Origin: Apostichopus japonicus
Lineage: Eukaryota; Echinodermata; Holothuroidea; Aspidochirotida; Stichopodidae
Assembly: GCF_037975245.1 (NCBI RefSeq)
Contig: NC_092567.1
Location: 12,536,876 to 12,600,875 of the forward strand
DNA length: 64,000 nucleotides
Direction of reading: 5' to 3'
Each line of letters opens with the position of its first letter. Position 1 is the stretch's first letter. Below are positions 1 through 13,022 of the stretch, piece after piece. Both the position numbers and the translations under genes were made by a program. The notes beneath the pieces were generated by a model, which was given only the letters and a program-made list of their open reading frames with translations, had not been told where the DNA came from and did not search any database.

Positions 1-412
1 GGTGGTGCCTGTAAATATGTGTAGCCGGGATCTCTGTCAGTATGTGTAGCAGGTGGTGCCTGTTATTATGTGTAGCAGAGAACTCTCTCTCAATATGTGT
101 AGCAGGTGATGCCTGAACATTATTATGTATAGCAGAGATCTCTGTCAGTATGTGTAGCAGGTGATGCCTGTTATTATGTGTAGCAGGGATCTCGGTCACT
201 AGGTGTAGCAGGTGGTTCCTGTTATTATGTGTAGCAGGATCTCTGTCAGTATGTGTAACAAGTGATGCCTGTTATTCTGTGTAGCAGGGATCTCTGTCAG
301 TATATGTAGCAAGTGATGCCTGTTATTATGTGAAGCAGGGATTTCTGTCAGTATGTGTAGCAGTTGATGCCTGTTATTCTGTGTAGCAGGCAGTATGTGA
401 AACAGGTGACAT
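1..412. repeat. Minisatellite, about 51-bp unit, 8 copies
   Basis: Degenerate copies built on ctctgtcagtatgtgtagca followed by ggtgatgcctgttattatg. The array runs off the left edge of the window. Confidence 0.9.
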
Positions 413-2576
413 CTGTTTTCTTTTCTTATTTGTCATTCCGTCATTAACTGCAATTGTTCGTGGAGGTGACAATACTTTTAAATAGTAATAATTTGTTATC
501 TTTCTAGGTGACATATTTGAACTAGGGTTATCACCACCAGGGCCAGCAGATGTCTAACGAGTACTCTTCCAAAGAGAGAGAAAGACAGAGAGGTGGAGAG
601 AGGTGGAGATGGAGGAGGTGTGGAGAGAGGGCTGGACGGAGAGAGGGGGGTGGAGAGAGAGCAGATAGTCTGACATTCTTCTCAGTAACGTCTCTGGAGA
701 TGTCAGAGCAGACTAATTTATTTAGTTAATAGTTTTTTCGTTTCTGATTATTGATCATATATTTTGCGAGTAGATATTAATTATCAACGATGTTCGTCGT
801 TTACCTTCAAATAAAATTGAAATAAATCTTAAGAGGACTTAACCTTTCCATTTCTGCTGAAGTTATTATTTTCTATAAACACGTGACGATGCTACTTCTT
901 CATGTACTCATTATTCAATCACGTGACATATGGAACGGATTTACTGTTGTTTTGTTACATGAGAATGTGTAATCATGTTCTTTATCATATAGATTAGATA
1001 TCGTTGCGTAATATTATAGTGCATGTAGGTTATGATCAGGTTATAAATTTGCTAAGATTGACTAAAGCGTTATAACATATGGAATATGTCATTCCTTGTT
1101 ACATTAAACGAATTAACTAGTGATAGCTAATGTAGTGAATGTGTAATTGTAATCGCATGCTGCACTAAACTGACTATCAATTGTCACATTGTTATGTAAT
1201 TGATGATATTGTGGCTGCATTTACTCTGAATAAAGTTCAACTGATGTTACATAATGGTAATACCGTACTGATGTTACGTAATGGTAATACCATACTGATG
1301 TTAGATAATGGTAAAATGAAACAGTACTAACATCAGGGGCAATGAGTGTTATTCTCGTCTCAGTTCTATAATGTTTTTTTAACGATGAATGTATAGCCAA
1401 TCGTCAAACCACTCTTTACGCTACAAACAGATAATATAAATGCCAAGTTGACCAAAAGTTCTAAAAATAACAAGTTGACTCAAAATACACCAACTTGTGG
1501 TCAAATTCAATGAAAGTGACTTATTCTAAAATTGCTATTATTTATTTGTATTATTAAATTCTTCATACCAATATAATTGTGGGAGGAACCGGAACATATA
1601 TTATAGTGGATACAATTTAATACGGTAGGCATAAGTACAGACAGTTCCTTCAACATTTGGGAGCAGACAAAAAATCAAGAAACAAAACAGAGAATATATG
1701 AGACGGCAGAGAGCTTGACCTCCACCCAAAACCTGGGATTACCCTCCCCGAGAAAATCAAACTAAATTACAGTCCACCCGGTGACTGTACAGTACCATCG
1801 AAAGCACTCTGTCCACCTGATTCCTAATCTAGAAGGCTCCTTAGCCCTTACCATGAGCCAAGGTCTCCTACCAGCTAATCAGGTTTAACGTGTCGAGGGA
1901 ACTATTAATATGAATATACCAATCGGTGGGTCCCACCTAACTATCTTAAAATTAGAAAACCCGTTTGTCATATTTTATTTAACATTTTTAGCGTCCAAAA
2001 CGAATCAGAATAATCACTCTTAATTTGTGAACTTTGGGGTTGGAGGGGGAATGGGTGGGGATTGATGTGTCTTCAGATTAATGTGATATCAATTGTATAT
2101 CTTTTAGAGAGAATAAACCAAATGTGAAGATGGTTGTATAATCTACCAATGTAACTTCTCAGTCAAATGATTTAACCTCCTATGCTTACTTGTGTCTTAC
2201 GACAATTATAATAAAAGTTATACGTATTTTTTATTAACTTCGAAACCATTTAACTATTATTTACTTTTTTACACTTTTGCGTTTTGTCATAAAGTATTTA
2301 CATATTGAAAATTCATCAAAGGGTTGGAGACCCTATGATCTCTATCATAGGCTAACAATTGCATGTTACACTATAATTGATCTGTAATATCGAACTTGTC
2401 TTACTGGAGAAAATGAAATCGAGGACGGTTTTGTGTTTATCGAACTTCAAGACATTTTCAGTTACCACCACGTCATTTATTTAGGTTTCTTTTTCTTATT
2501 TAGCTTACATGTTTCCTGAAGCAGTTTTTTGTTACAAGTAATGACAGTGTATGCATCATTTACATTCACTTACAGC
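413..2576. other. Non-coding stretch, no gene seen
   Basis: Contains a GA-rich tract (about 570-660), three copies of a roughly 30-bp unit with gatgttacataatggtaata (1241-1318), and otherwise unstructured AT-rich sequence. No reading frame resembles a known protein. Confidence 0.6.
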
Positions 2577-2936
2577 CAGTGGCGTAGGAAGGTAGTTTTG
2601 AGTGGGGGGGCTGAAGACTGATGGCCGGCCTGGGAGAGGGGTCTAAGGGGAGGGGGTGTCCCCCTCCCCTTTTGCATTCCCAGGTAGCCACAGATGCAAT
2701 TTGGTGCAATATAGCACACTTCAACACCCAATCCATTTTGTAAATAATTTTGCATTTTTACCTGGCCTTATAGATGCAATTTGGTGCTCCAAATGAGATT
2801 TTTTTCTCATTTGGAAATGAAAAAGGGGTTTTCTGACTCGCGGAGCGGGGGGGCGGAATGATACTTCCGCCCCCCCATATTTTTCACTGGGGGGGCTGGC
2901 GCCCCCCCCCCCAGCCCCCCGGTTCCTACGCCCTTG
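2577..2936. mobile_element. hAT-type MITE, family A, copy 1
   Basis: 360 bp. It begins CAGTGGCGTAGGAA and ends with the imperfect inverse TTCCTACGCCCTTG. It is flanked by a perfect 8-bp direct duplication CTTACAGC (2569-2576 and 2937-2944), the hallmark of hAT transposition. GC-rich ends with G/C homopolymers, no transposase. Copy 2 is at 7334-7709. Confidence 0.9.
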
Positions 2937-3712
2937 CTTACAGCTATACCATTTTCATGTTTTACTTTTTTATTTATTTTTTGTTGGGGTTGAGGTGCTT
3001 TGTGTATTTTTTGTTTGTCATGTTTTGCCTTTGTTCAATATTCATTGATCATTCTATAGTCTATGGAATTTAACGCCCACTGTAATTAAAAGATTTGGTT
3101 TGGTGTATGTGACGTGTATATTATGTAATATAATGATCGTTGCATAACATTACTATTTTTGCTTAATCAGTTAATTTAAAGATAATGATCTGCTTTCTTT
3201 TGTACTCTCCTTTATCTTATTAATACGCGAGCTAGGCGTTTATATTCATGTACACTTTAGTGATGTATCTTCCCTTAAGTTACGTTACAGCCGATAAATG
3301 ACAATACAGTGACGTGTCTGTGACGTCACTCAATACTAATTCAAACAAGATAATGACAATCTGAACATTTTGTGTACTGAAGCTTAAAATCAATGATCGT
3401 ATTTCTATATATGATAGGTCTTGCAGTTTTCTCATGGCTGAGACCAATAGTTGTTCAACGAGCCAATGGAAACATTTGATCATAGGTTTTATACTTGCAG
3501 ATTATTTCAGAATATTTTGCACATTGTAAGAATTGCATGAAAATATCGTTATTTTGTTAATATACCACGTCATTGCAGTTTCTGATGTTTTGGCAGACTC
3601 TTGCAAGCACACCAACAGGTCCTTTCAATATATCCCCTAATTGTGCTAATTGTAACAATTTCTGGGGTAATCTTCCACTAGCAAATTGCTAAATGAAAAC
3701 ATTTAAAATTAA

Positions 3713-3900
3713 AGGCATTGAAGACTCGCCCCAGCTGTATGTACCGACTGTTCACTAGTATCTAATAACCGACGGTAGCAAGCTGTGTGCGTATATTCTG
3801 GGATCGATGGTGGTGTTTAACACTTCTGTTACACCTCATTCGAAACTAGGTCAGATTACCGGCATTAGACGCTTCTTTTTTGCGCGAGTCTTCACACCCT
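3713..3900. mobile_element. TTAA-flanked MITE, family C, internally deleted copy
   Basis: 188 bp between TTAA at 3709-3712 and 3901-3904. The ends are inverted: AGGCATTGAAGACTCGC at the left, and the right end reads AGGGTGTGAAGACTCGC on the other strand. A longer copy lies at 26420-26771 and shares the sequence from gcagctgtatgta onward. TTAA duplication plus AGG ends fit Kolobok/T2-type MITEs. There is no coding capacity. Confidence 0.8.
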
Positions 3901-4851
3901 TTAACTCTAAATCTCCTTTCATGAATAGTTGTTTTCTTTGTATATATTATATCCGATATAACACATTGTTTATAATGTTTCCATTAATTGCGATATTTCT
4001 ATTGTTATTTCCTCATTCCCTTTTCTTTTGTTTTCTTTTTGCTCTCTTTTATCGTTTTCACCATTAATGTGATTAAACAAAGGTAATGAGAGATATGTTT
4101 GTTGTATGAACATAGGTGTAAAGAAGTATCAACTAAAGGCATCCGTAGTTTTCTCCTTGGTGGGCAGAGGATGAACAACTGCCCATAGTAACAACCCAGT
4201 GACCTTTGACATGGGTCTATTATTCACCCTTGTTTAGATGCATGGTGCATCACATGGTCACAAAAGACACTGTTTTAATTTGGTTTATTTTGGGAGAGAA
4301 CAAGTCCAGACGGGGTACACCCCTCAGTCCGACAAGTTTTCAGTCCGACAAGTTTTCATTCCGACAAGTTTTCAGTCCGAAAATGAAATACACGTTTTCA
4401 GTCCGAAAATGAAATACACGTTTTCAGTCCAAAAAAAAACACACGTTTTCAGTCCGAAAATGAGATACACGTTTTCAGTCCGAAATGTTTTAACGCCATA
4501 ATATCACCAATAAACGGTGACAGCCCGAACTGATAGTAAAGAAATCGATTGAATCTTTCGTGTTAAGTCTGACATCACCGGCCTCAACAAAGACTTGGGA
4601 CCCCTTAACAACTATCAGTTCTACAAACATATCTAATCCGTTCTTTGCTCCTTAATCCGCTTCCTGTATAGTCATGGTTTATTTGGTTCTAATTCCATCA
4701 ATGCAATTTACACTTACCTAGCGTCATACTTTCATTGTGTTACATTTTGTACTTTTCATTCGACTGCCAAATATGTTGACGAAGGTCCCAGTGGGACCGA
4801 AGATTCCAATATATTTCTAAAACTTTACTCCTTATTTGCCAAATATGAGAG

Positions 4852-4852
<1 letters not shown>

Positions 4853-4921
<69 letters not shown>
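4853..4921. repeat. (TA)n microsatellite
   Basis: About 33 uninterrupted TA units. A second, shorter TA run followed by (GA)n is at 5131-5160. Confidence 0.95.
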
Positions 4922-4924
<3 letters not shown>

Positions 4925-5129
4925 CTATTTGATCGCATTAGATTTGTAATTGTCGTTCTCTTAAGTTCTTGGTTGCTTGGTATTGTCTGTCGTTTTAATC
5001 CCTTTATCCTTTTATTATCCTTAGTGTGGCTTTCTGCTAGCTGCGGTCGTTGAGACCTGTCATGCTTTTTTATAGTCAATTTTATCTGTATTATGTACAT
5101 TGAGAATTGATAGAAATAAAAAATATATG

Positions 5130-5160
<31 letters not shown>

Positions 5161-5400
5161 GAGGGAGAGAGGTGGAGAGAGGTGTGTGGAGAGAGTTGGT
5201 TGGTTGGCGTCTATCTTGGCGCAGAGTGCTCTATGTCCGGTGGACAGAACGGAATATATGTTGAGACTAGTGGAACACTAGTAGTTGTAACTCAGAGTTT
5301 CACGCGTTGAGCGATCATCAGACAACTGATAGCTTCAAGCTTATACTTACTTACTTATGTCTAGTATTACGCTGTTTTCCACCGCAAGGTGCTTCAGCCA

Positions 5401-5422
5401 GCCAGGGGCGAAAGCCCCTGGC
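5401..5422. other. Perfect 9-bp hairpin with GAAA tetraloop
   Basis: GCCAGGGGC, loop GAAA, GCCCCTGGC. The stem is GC-rich in AT-rich surroundings and ends in a GNRA loop, inside the probable foldback element. Confidence 0.6.
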
Positions 5423-5885
5423 CGGTAAAAAATTAGACTCCAAGGTTTGAGAGAACTGAAAAATTTTGAGATTATGGAATATGAAATTTGTGGGCCGGGT
5501 CGGAGAAACATGTCAGGACGCTGACAAGGAGGAAAGGTACATGAACGGGATGGTTGGTTCTTCGGATGGTTCGGATGGTCATCAGAGAGGATACGATTTG
5601 AAGGTGATGTAGCTGGAAACTTTTGGCTGGTTTCTGAGATGGAATTAAATGTCTTCTGAGAGTTGGGAGTCCCAAATTTCCAGATCCAGGCCGGTGAGTG
5701 GACTTGCATCAAGGACGAACGGTGTTTGTTTCAGCTTATTCTTGGTGAATTGGTGTAGGTGGTGTGTAGGAACTGCGACTCTGTCTAGGAATTTCGGACT
5801 GAAAACTCGTATTTTCGGACTGAGAACGTGGGTTTTATTTTCGGACTGAAACGTGTCGGACTGACAACGTGTACCCGCGTCCAGA

Positions 5886-6891
5886 CCTGTTAGGTAGGAG
5901 ATGTTGGGGAGAACAAAGAAGGTGAGAGGGAGAGAGTAATTAACTTTAGAGAGGGTGGACTACAGCTAGTGAGGAGAGATGCCGTCTTTTCTGATACTCT
6001 TGTCCGATTATCATTAATACCTTTGAAGTAGAGACTTACAATAAATTAGAAATGTAGCTTTGCACTATAATTGATGTCTATCTTCATTTTTTTTGTGTGG
6101 ATTGTACATATTCCTCCCAATGTTCCAGATGGGAACATTATGACAATAGGTAATGTGAATACAGTGTTCAGCCATGCAGCTCATATTCGATTAGCTGTTT
6201 CACGTGATAAACTTGGAAAAGTCAATAGTTGCTAATAATTCTGTCATCCCATACTAGAGAGTATTATCACGGACCTTACATTATGTTTTGTTGTTTTTGT
6301 TTCAAAATACCTTACATTGTAACAGCCATGCATTTCAACATGTCCTCGTTTTGTCAATAAATAAATAAACCATATCTGGTTTGTTGCAGTCTGGTATCCA
6401 TTTTGTATCTTAAAATTGTACCAAATTCTTACATACAGTAACTTGCGACTACAATGACCATCAGAGATAAATTTGATTTGATCATTTTTATTAATTAGTG
6501 TATGTGTTACGAATCGTATGGTGGTTTGAAACGGGTACAGCCGACATGTAGACCCACTGTGTCAGTACAGCAAGACATCAGGATTAATTTGTATATTCTT
6601 TCGAGTTTCACACGTTCAGGGAGTTGTTGATTTGTAATAACCTTGACAACACGTCAAACACATGACTTTTTCGAGTTGATAAGTCACACAAACCTATAAA
6701 ATCTTGAGAAAAGAATTGTCAAATTGTCGTGTTGTTTAATGTGTTTGGGACAACAACACTACAAACACCTAATATTTGTCGAGATACCAACTAAACAAGA
6801 GAACATGATATGTTGACGAAAAAGGATGAAACGTCGAGTTGCTGCCTTGCCCCATGGAGCTCGGTGTGATTTCTTTCGGTGTTAGGTAAGG
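5886..6891. other. Non-coding stretch, no gene seen
   Basis: AT-rich unique-looking sequence. I see no exon-like frame, RNA gene or repeat. Confidence 0.5.
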
Positions 6892-7259
6892 CAGTGGCGG
6901 AGCTATTGTATTGGTCAGAGGGGGCGAAAATGGTCTGTATGGGCGCTTTCGACTTTATCTAAGCGGAGCGCCACCACAGGTTGGCGCGGAGCGTGCAAGG
7001 AATTTTTGAGTAAAGATTCTCCCTAGATCGCCGGAAATGACCCTTTCCTTGCCTTGCTAATTTGCAGATAAACTAGGAATAAATAGGTGTCATCGCCAAC
7101 AAAATGTGACAAATGTCAATAGGTAGATGAGAGCGCAATAAAAAAGTAAATAATCGCGAATAAGTAAAAAGTGGTGAATAGCTGAAAAGGGCGCCAGCAG
7201 TCCATTTGAGTCCGTCATGGGGTCATCCGCCCCCTGACTGTATGGACGCTCCGCCACTG
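6892..7259. mobile_element. hAT-type MITE, family B
   Basis: 368 bp with perfect 12-bp terminal inverted repeats (CAGTGGCGGAGC and GCTCCGCCACTG) and a perfect 8-bp target duplication AGGTAAGG (6884-6891, 7260-7267). No transposase frame. Confidence 0.93.
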
Positions 7260-7333
7260 AGGTAAGGGGATGTTTATCGAACGAACAAAGAGGCAGAGAG
7301 CAAACAAGAGACGTGTGTTTATTATGCTCTACG

Positions 7334-7709
7334 CAGTGGCGTAGGAAGGTACTTTTGAGTGGGGGGGGCTGAAGACTGATGGCCGGCCTGGGGGAGGGGT
7401 CTAAGGGGAGGGGGTGTCCCCCTCCCCTTTGGAATTTTTTTGCATTTCCAGGTGGCCTCAGATGCAATTTGGTGCAATATAGCACACTTCAACACCCACT
7501 CCATTTTGTAAAGAATTTTGCATTTTCACCTGGCCTTAGATGTAATTTGGTGCTTCAAATGAGATTTTTTTTCTCATTTGGAAATGAAAAAGGGGTTTTC
7601 TGACTTGCGGAGCGGGGGGGCGGAACGATACTTCCGCCCCTCATATTTTTCACTGGGGGGCTGGCGCCCCCCCCCCCCCCAGCCCCCCCCCCCGGTTCCT
7701 ACGCCCTTG
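7334..7709. mobile_element. hAT-type MITE, family A, copy 2
   Basis: 376 bp, close in sequence to 2577-2936 along its whole length, with its own perfect 8-bp duplication GCTCTACG (7326-7333, 7710-7717). It was inserted only 74 bp from the family B element. Confidence 0.92.
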
Positions 7710-8059
7710 GCTCTACGTACTATATTCTAATCTTCATATCTGTCCGTTATCCTCCAATACTGTCTATAGAGTGATTTACATAAAGGTGGCGGTATACTAC
7801 TTCATCTTTACTACATTACACTCGGAAACCCATAACTTTTAAATGTGTCACAATAATGACATTTGTTGACATGTCAAGTAACAAAACAATTGCAACCAGA
7901 ATGCAAAATGCATTGAGGCTTCGATGAGTCCAGTGCACTAAACTTCTGGTTGTTAGTATAACCGGAACTAGCTGTTACAATAGAAATGGCCCGAACCACC
8001 AGTTTGATACAATTACACTATGGCATAGTAAGCACAGGTCAGTCTACTGTACGTGGCTA

Positions 8060-10010
8060 TACACCAATATAGGGGTCTTGTACTCAATGTTATGAATCCA
8101 AACACCAAGTATTAGAGGTACCACGATTTCCATCGTTAGATATCATGTAAAGGTTTTTCAGCGTTTGACCTATGGTGACCTCAAAAGAGATTTGACCTCA
8201 CAGGCAACAGGATTCTTGTACTCAATATGGCCAATCCATATACCATGTATGAAATGTATCCATGATTTTTCAAGGTTTTCAGGCCTCGACAAATATTTTT
8301 AAACGTACTCGCTATTTGGCGACGGTGACTAAAAACATACTCTCGCCACTAGGCCTATGATTGCTGTTCTAGTCTCCATAGTACAGATCTACAACATTAA
8401 TATTTTTCTGTGGAAAAAATAGGAACTTAGGCAGATACAAGATGTAATTGCACATTAGAAAGTCATGTTCCTTGGAAGTATGAAATTTAACCTTTTCCTG
8501 CCAAACAGTTAGGTGATGAACAAAATAAAACATGTCGCAGAATCATAAATAAGCAGCTAGGCCTACTGCAATTAAAACTACAACATCTGTAAAAATACCT
8601 ACGAAGATAGCTTGGCTTCTGTTATATTAGGGCTCTACTAGGCACATACTATACAGTAGCTGGGTGTGCGGGAGTTATAAGCCTATACAGTACCTCACTG
8701 CTACTTTGAACCGCTGCTCGATTAGCGTGGCGACTTCGTACATTTTCCAAATTATTTATTTTGTCTTTTAGCTGCAGATTGGTGTGCAAAAAGATATCGC
8801 TACTACTCCATTACACTGCCTAAATCAAAGCGATATTTTACACAATGAAAATATGAGGTTGTAAGAGCATCTCTCTTCCAAAAATCCTAGCAGCAACAAC
8901 AGCAAACTTGTCTCAAAACATCTTAAATTGTTCTATACTTTGCGAATTATGACTGATAGTTAGTAGGAAAATTGCCTTAAGAAATAATTAAGGAGATATT
9001 TGCTTAAGTGTATTGGTATTCTGACTAGTATTCTTCACGTTGTTGTGTTAACGAACCCTATTCTACGCGACAGTTGCTGGCCTAGATAATCTTAATTGCT
9101 CACAGGCCTACCCAGGTTTGTCCAAGTTGTCCCATAATCATAAACGTGACGAAAGTCGAACGTTACTTTTAAAGCATAGCTATGCTGAAACTGGTGGAAG
9201 AGACTACACAAATTGAGATCAACAGCCGATCAAGACAAAAGCTCGTGAACTCACTGCCAAACTAAGACCGTTTTGCACAATTATTTCGCATTGGTCATAG
9301 TAAAAATTCTAACTAGACGAACTGCTAAGTTTCATAAACGCTGCCTGGTTACAACGAAACTACATCCAACCTCAAATAAATACGACGGAAAACGTCCAAT
9401 AGAAAGGCTGTACTTCAAAGAGTACGTACACTGATGACTCCAAATGACCTATGACCTCAATAAAATCTTGTACTGAACATGTCAAAACTACTCACGAACT
9501 ATGAGATTCCTCCACCCTTCCCTTCTTGAGTTATCGTGTTTACAAGGTTTTCACAATTTGACCTCTAGTGACCCCAAATGGACTTGGACCTCCACCAAAA
9601 ACAATAGGCATCCTGAATTAAATGTGGTACTTCACACGAAATACTTCACACGAAGTACTTCACACGAAATACGAGATTGATTCAAGCTTTCCTTCTTGAG
9701 AAATCGTGTTTACAAGGTTTACACAATTTGACCTCTGGTGACCCAAAATGACCTTGACCTCCACACACAAAACATAGGCTTTTGCTCCTAAATGTGTTCC
9801 TTCTACTCACGAAATATGAGATTGGTCCAAGCTTACCTCTTTGAGATATCGTGTTTACAAGGTTTTCAGTATTTGGCCCCTGGTGACTCCAAATGACCTT
9901 TGACCTCCCCATAAAACAATAGGGTTCTTCTACTCAATGTGGTTCTCATATACACCAAATATTTCATTGGTCCAAGCTTCCCTTCTTGAGATATCATGTT
10001 TACAAGCGAG
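8060..10010. repeat. Dispersed and tandem copies of a roughly 150-bp repeat
   Basis: Two clusters (about 8066-8290 and 9430-10010) of a unit containing tttgacctctggtgaccc, aatgaccttgacctcc, cttgtactcaatgtgg and gagatatcgtgtttacaagg. The region between the clusters (8300-9420) has no recognisable feature. A 76-codon minus-strand frame at 9682-9912 is just translated repeat. Confidence 0.75.
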
Positions 10011-10107
10011 GCGTCACACACACTCCATCTGCATGACTGCATAGGTTGCGATTATCATCGAAACCAAAAATGAGAATCAACTGCATCCAAGTACATCACT
10101 TATATAT

Positions 10108-10577
10108 GGTAACTCCTTGTACTCATGGTAATTACTTATAGTAACTCCTTGTACTCATAGTTACTTCTTGTACTCATAGTAACTCCTTGTACTCATGGCA
10201 ACTCTTTGTACTCATGGTAACTCCTTGTACTCATAGTAACTCCTTGTTCTCATAGTAACTCCTTGTACTCATGGTAACTCCTGGTACCAATGGTTACTCA
10301 TTGTACTCATAGTAACTCCTTGTACTCATGATAAGTCATTGTACTCATGGTAACTCCTTGTACTCATGGTAACTCCTGGTACCAATGGTAACTTGTTGTA
10401 CTCATGGTAAGTCCTTGCACTCATGGTAACTCCTTGTACTCATGGTTACTCAATGTACTCATGGTAGCTCATTGTACTCATGGTAAGTTTTTGTACTTAT
10501 GGTCACTCCTTGTACTTGTGATAACTCCTTGTACTTGTGATAACTCCTTGTACTCATGGTAAGTCATTGTACTCATA
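10108..10577. repeat. Minisatellite, about 19-bp unit, about 25 copies
   Basis: Degenerate copies of gtactcatggtaactcctt. Confidence 0.95.
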
Positions 10578-11165
10578 ACACAAATGAGCTAGCTACGAGA
10601 ACCCTGTACAAGCTATGTAAAGATAAAGATAAACCAATCATCCTGTGCAGCCAAGCTACTATTACATCAAAGTTCATTTCACTCATGTAGGCCAAATTAA
10701 GTTACATGTCAACTAAAAATGCTTCATGTCAACTGTATCATATTGTAGATACGTTGACTAACCATACTTTCATCGGTATTTTGCTAACTTAATACTCACT
10801 CAAGGTAAGGTTGTAACTATACCCAATGCCAGGTTAACTGAAGATGATTTTCTATAATGAGTAATGGTAAATATGCAACAAATTCAACATGTAATAAAAG
10901 AAATGGTCATCATACATACATATGAGACTAGACTTATGCATATAACAAAGATTAACGTAATCATAATGTAAGTCCACATAATATAAGTAAGTCTGCATAA
11001 TGAAAGAAATTCTACATAATATAAGTCTACTTGACGTAAGTCCACATGATGTAAGTCCTCATAATGTCAGTTGCATTTGTAACCCCTCTGATCACCAATC
11101 TCAACAGTATGCAAGATAGTAGACAAGATATAGCTTCAATGATGCCCATTGGCAATCTCTCATAT

Positions 11166-13022
11166 CTGCTATTCCCCCTGGACCTGCTACTTCCCCCCTC
11201 GACCTGCTACTTCCCCTCGACCTGCTACTTCCCCCTTCCAAATGCTACTTCCCCCTCAAACTGCTACTTCCTCCTCGACCTGCTACTTCCCCCTCAACCT
11301 GCTGCTTCCCCTTCGACCTGCTACTTCCCCCTCGACCTGCTACTTCCACCACAACCTGCTACTTCTTCCCCCAACCTGCTACTTCCCCCTCGACCTGCTA
11401 CTTTCCCCTCGACCTGCTACTTCCCCCTCGACCTGCTACTTTCCCCTCGAACTGCTACTTCCCACTCGACCTGCTACTTTCCCCTCGACCTACTACTTCC
11501 CCCTCGACCTGCTACTTCCCCCTCGACCTGCTACTTCCCCCTTGACCTGTTACTCCCCCCTCGACCTGTTACTTCCCCCTCGACCTGCTACTTTCCCCTC
11601 CAACTGCTACTTGCCCCTTGACCTGCTACTTCCCCCTCGACCTGCTACTTCCACCACGACCTGCTACTTCCCCATCGACCTGCTAATTTCCCCTCTAACT
11701 GTTACTTCCCACTGGACCTGCTACTTCCCCTCCAACTGCTACTTCCCCCTCGACCTGCTGCTTCCCCCTCGACCTGCTGCTTCCCCCTCGACCTGCTACT
11801 TCCACCACAACCTGCTGCTTCCCCCTCGACCTGCTACTTCCCCCTCCAACTGCTACTTCCCCCCTTGACCTGCTACTTCCACCACGACCTGCTACTTCCC
11901 CCTCGACCTGCTACTTCCCCCTCCAACTGCTACTTCCCCCCTCGACCTGCTACTTCCACCACGACCTGCTACTTCCCCCTCGACCTGCTAATTTCCCCTC
12001 TAACTGTTACTTCCCCCCGACCTGCTACTTCCCCTCCAACTGCTACTTCCCCCCGACCTGCTACTTCCCCTCCAACTGCTGCTTCCCCCCTCGACCTGCT
12101 GCTTCCCCCTCGACCTGCTGCTTCCCCCTCGAACTGCTACTTCCCACTCGACCTGCTACTTTCCCCTCGACCTACTACTTCCCCCTTGACCTGTTACTCC
12201 CCCCTCGACCTGTTACTTCCCCCTCGACCTGCTACTTTCCCCTCCAACTGCTACTTGCCCCTTGACCTGCTACTTCCCCCTCGACCTGCTACTTCCACCA
12301 CGACCTGCTACTTCCCCCTCGACCTGCTAATTTCCCCTCTAACTGTTACTTCCCACTGGACCTGCTACTTCCCCTCCAACTGCTACTTCCCCCTCGACCT
12401 GCTGCTTCCCCCTCGACCTGCTACTTCCACCACAACCTGCTGCTTCCCCCTCGACCTGCTACTTCCCCCTCCAACTGCTACTTCCCCCCTTGACCTGCTA
12501 CTTCCACCACGACCTGCTACTTCCCCCTCCAACTGCTACTTCCCCCCTCGACCTGCTACTTCCACCACGACCTGCTACTTCCCCCTCGACCTGCTAATTT
12601 CCCCTCTAACTGTTACTTCCCCCCGACCTGCTACTTCCCCTCCAACTGCTACTTCCCCCTCGACCTGCTGCTTCCCCCTCGACCTGCTGCTTCCCCCTCG
12701 ACCTGCTACTTCCACCACAACCTGCTACTTCCCCCTCGACCTGCTAATTCCCCATCGACCTGCTACTTCCCCCCTCGACCTGCTACTTCCCCCCGACCTG
12801 CTGCTTCCCCCTCGACCTGCTACTTTCCCCTCGACCTGCTATTTCCCCTCGACCTGCTACTTCCCCCTCGACCTGCTACTTCCACCACAGCCTGCTACTT
12901 CCCCCTCGACCTGCTATTTCCCCTCGACCTGCTACTTCCCCCTCGACCTGCTACTTTCTCCTCAACCTGCTACTTCCCCCTCCAACTGCTACTTCCCCCT
13001 CCAACTGCTACTTCCCCCTCTT
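11166..13022. repeat. Large 19-bp minisatellite, nearly 100 copies, with higher-order structure
   Basis: The unit is about ctcgacctgctacttcccc with variants (caactgctacttcc, ccaccacgacctgct, ctaatttcccctctaactgt). The block combining the ccacgacctgct, ctaatttcc and taactgttac variants recurs near 11651, 11955, 12298 and 12566, so the array is organised in units of roughly 300 bp. Because 19 is not a multiple of three and the unit has no stop in any plus frame, all three frames stay open and give frames of 185-420 codons that are not genes. Confidence 0.95.

Larger units (their letters stand above)
4303..5885. mobile_element. Probable foldback-type element with long inverted ends made of short repeats
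   Basis: The left end (4303-4490) has many direct copies of ttttcagtccga with a GTCCAGACGGGGTACAC edge. The right end (about 5787-5885) has the same motifs in inverse orientation (cggactgaaaa) and an edge that on the other strand reads GTCTGGACGCGGGTACAC. Between them lie a TA microsatellite, a GA tract and a 9-bp perfect hairpin with a GAAA loop (5401-5422). No transposase frame; target duplication not resolved. Confidence 0.6.

Noticed and set aside
5347-5712. 121-codon minus-strand frame
   Set aside because: Lies inside the probable foldback element, overlaps a frame on another phase, and has no domain I recognise.
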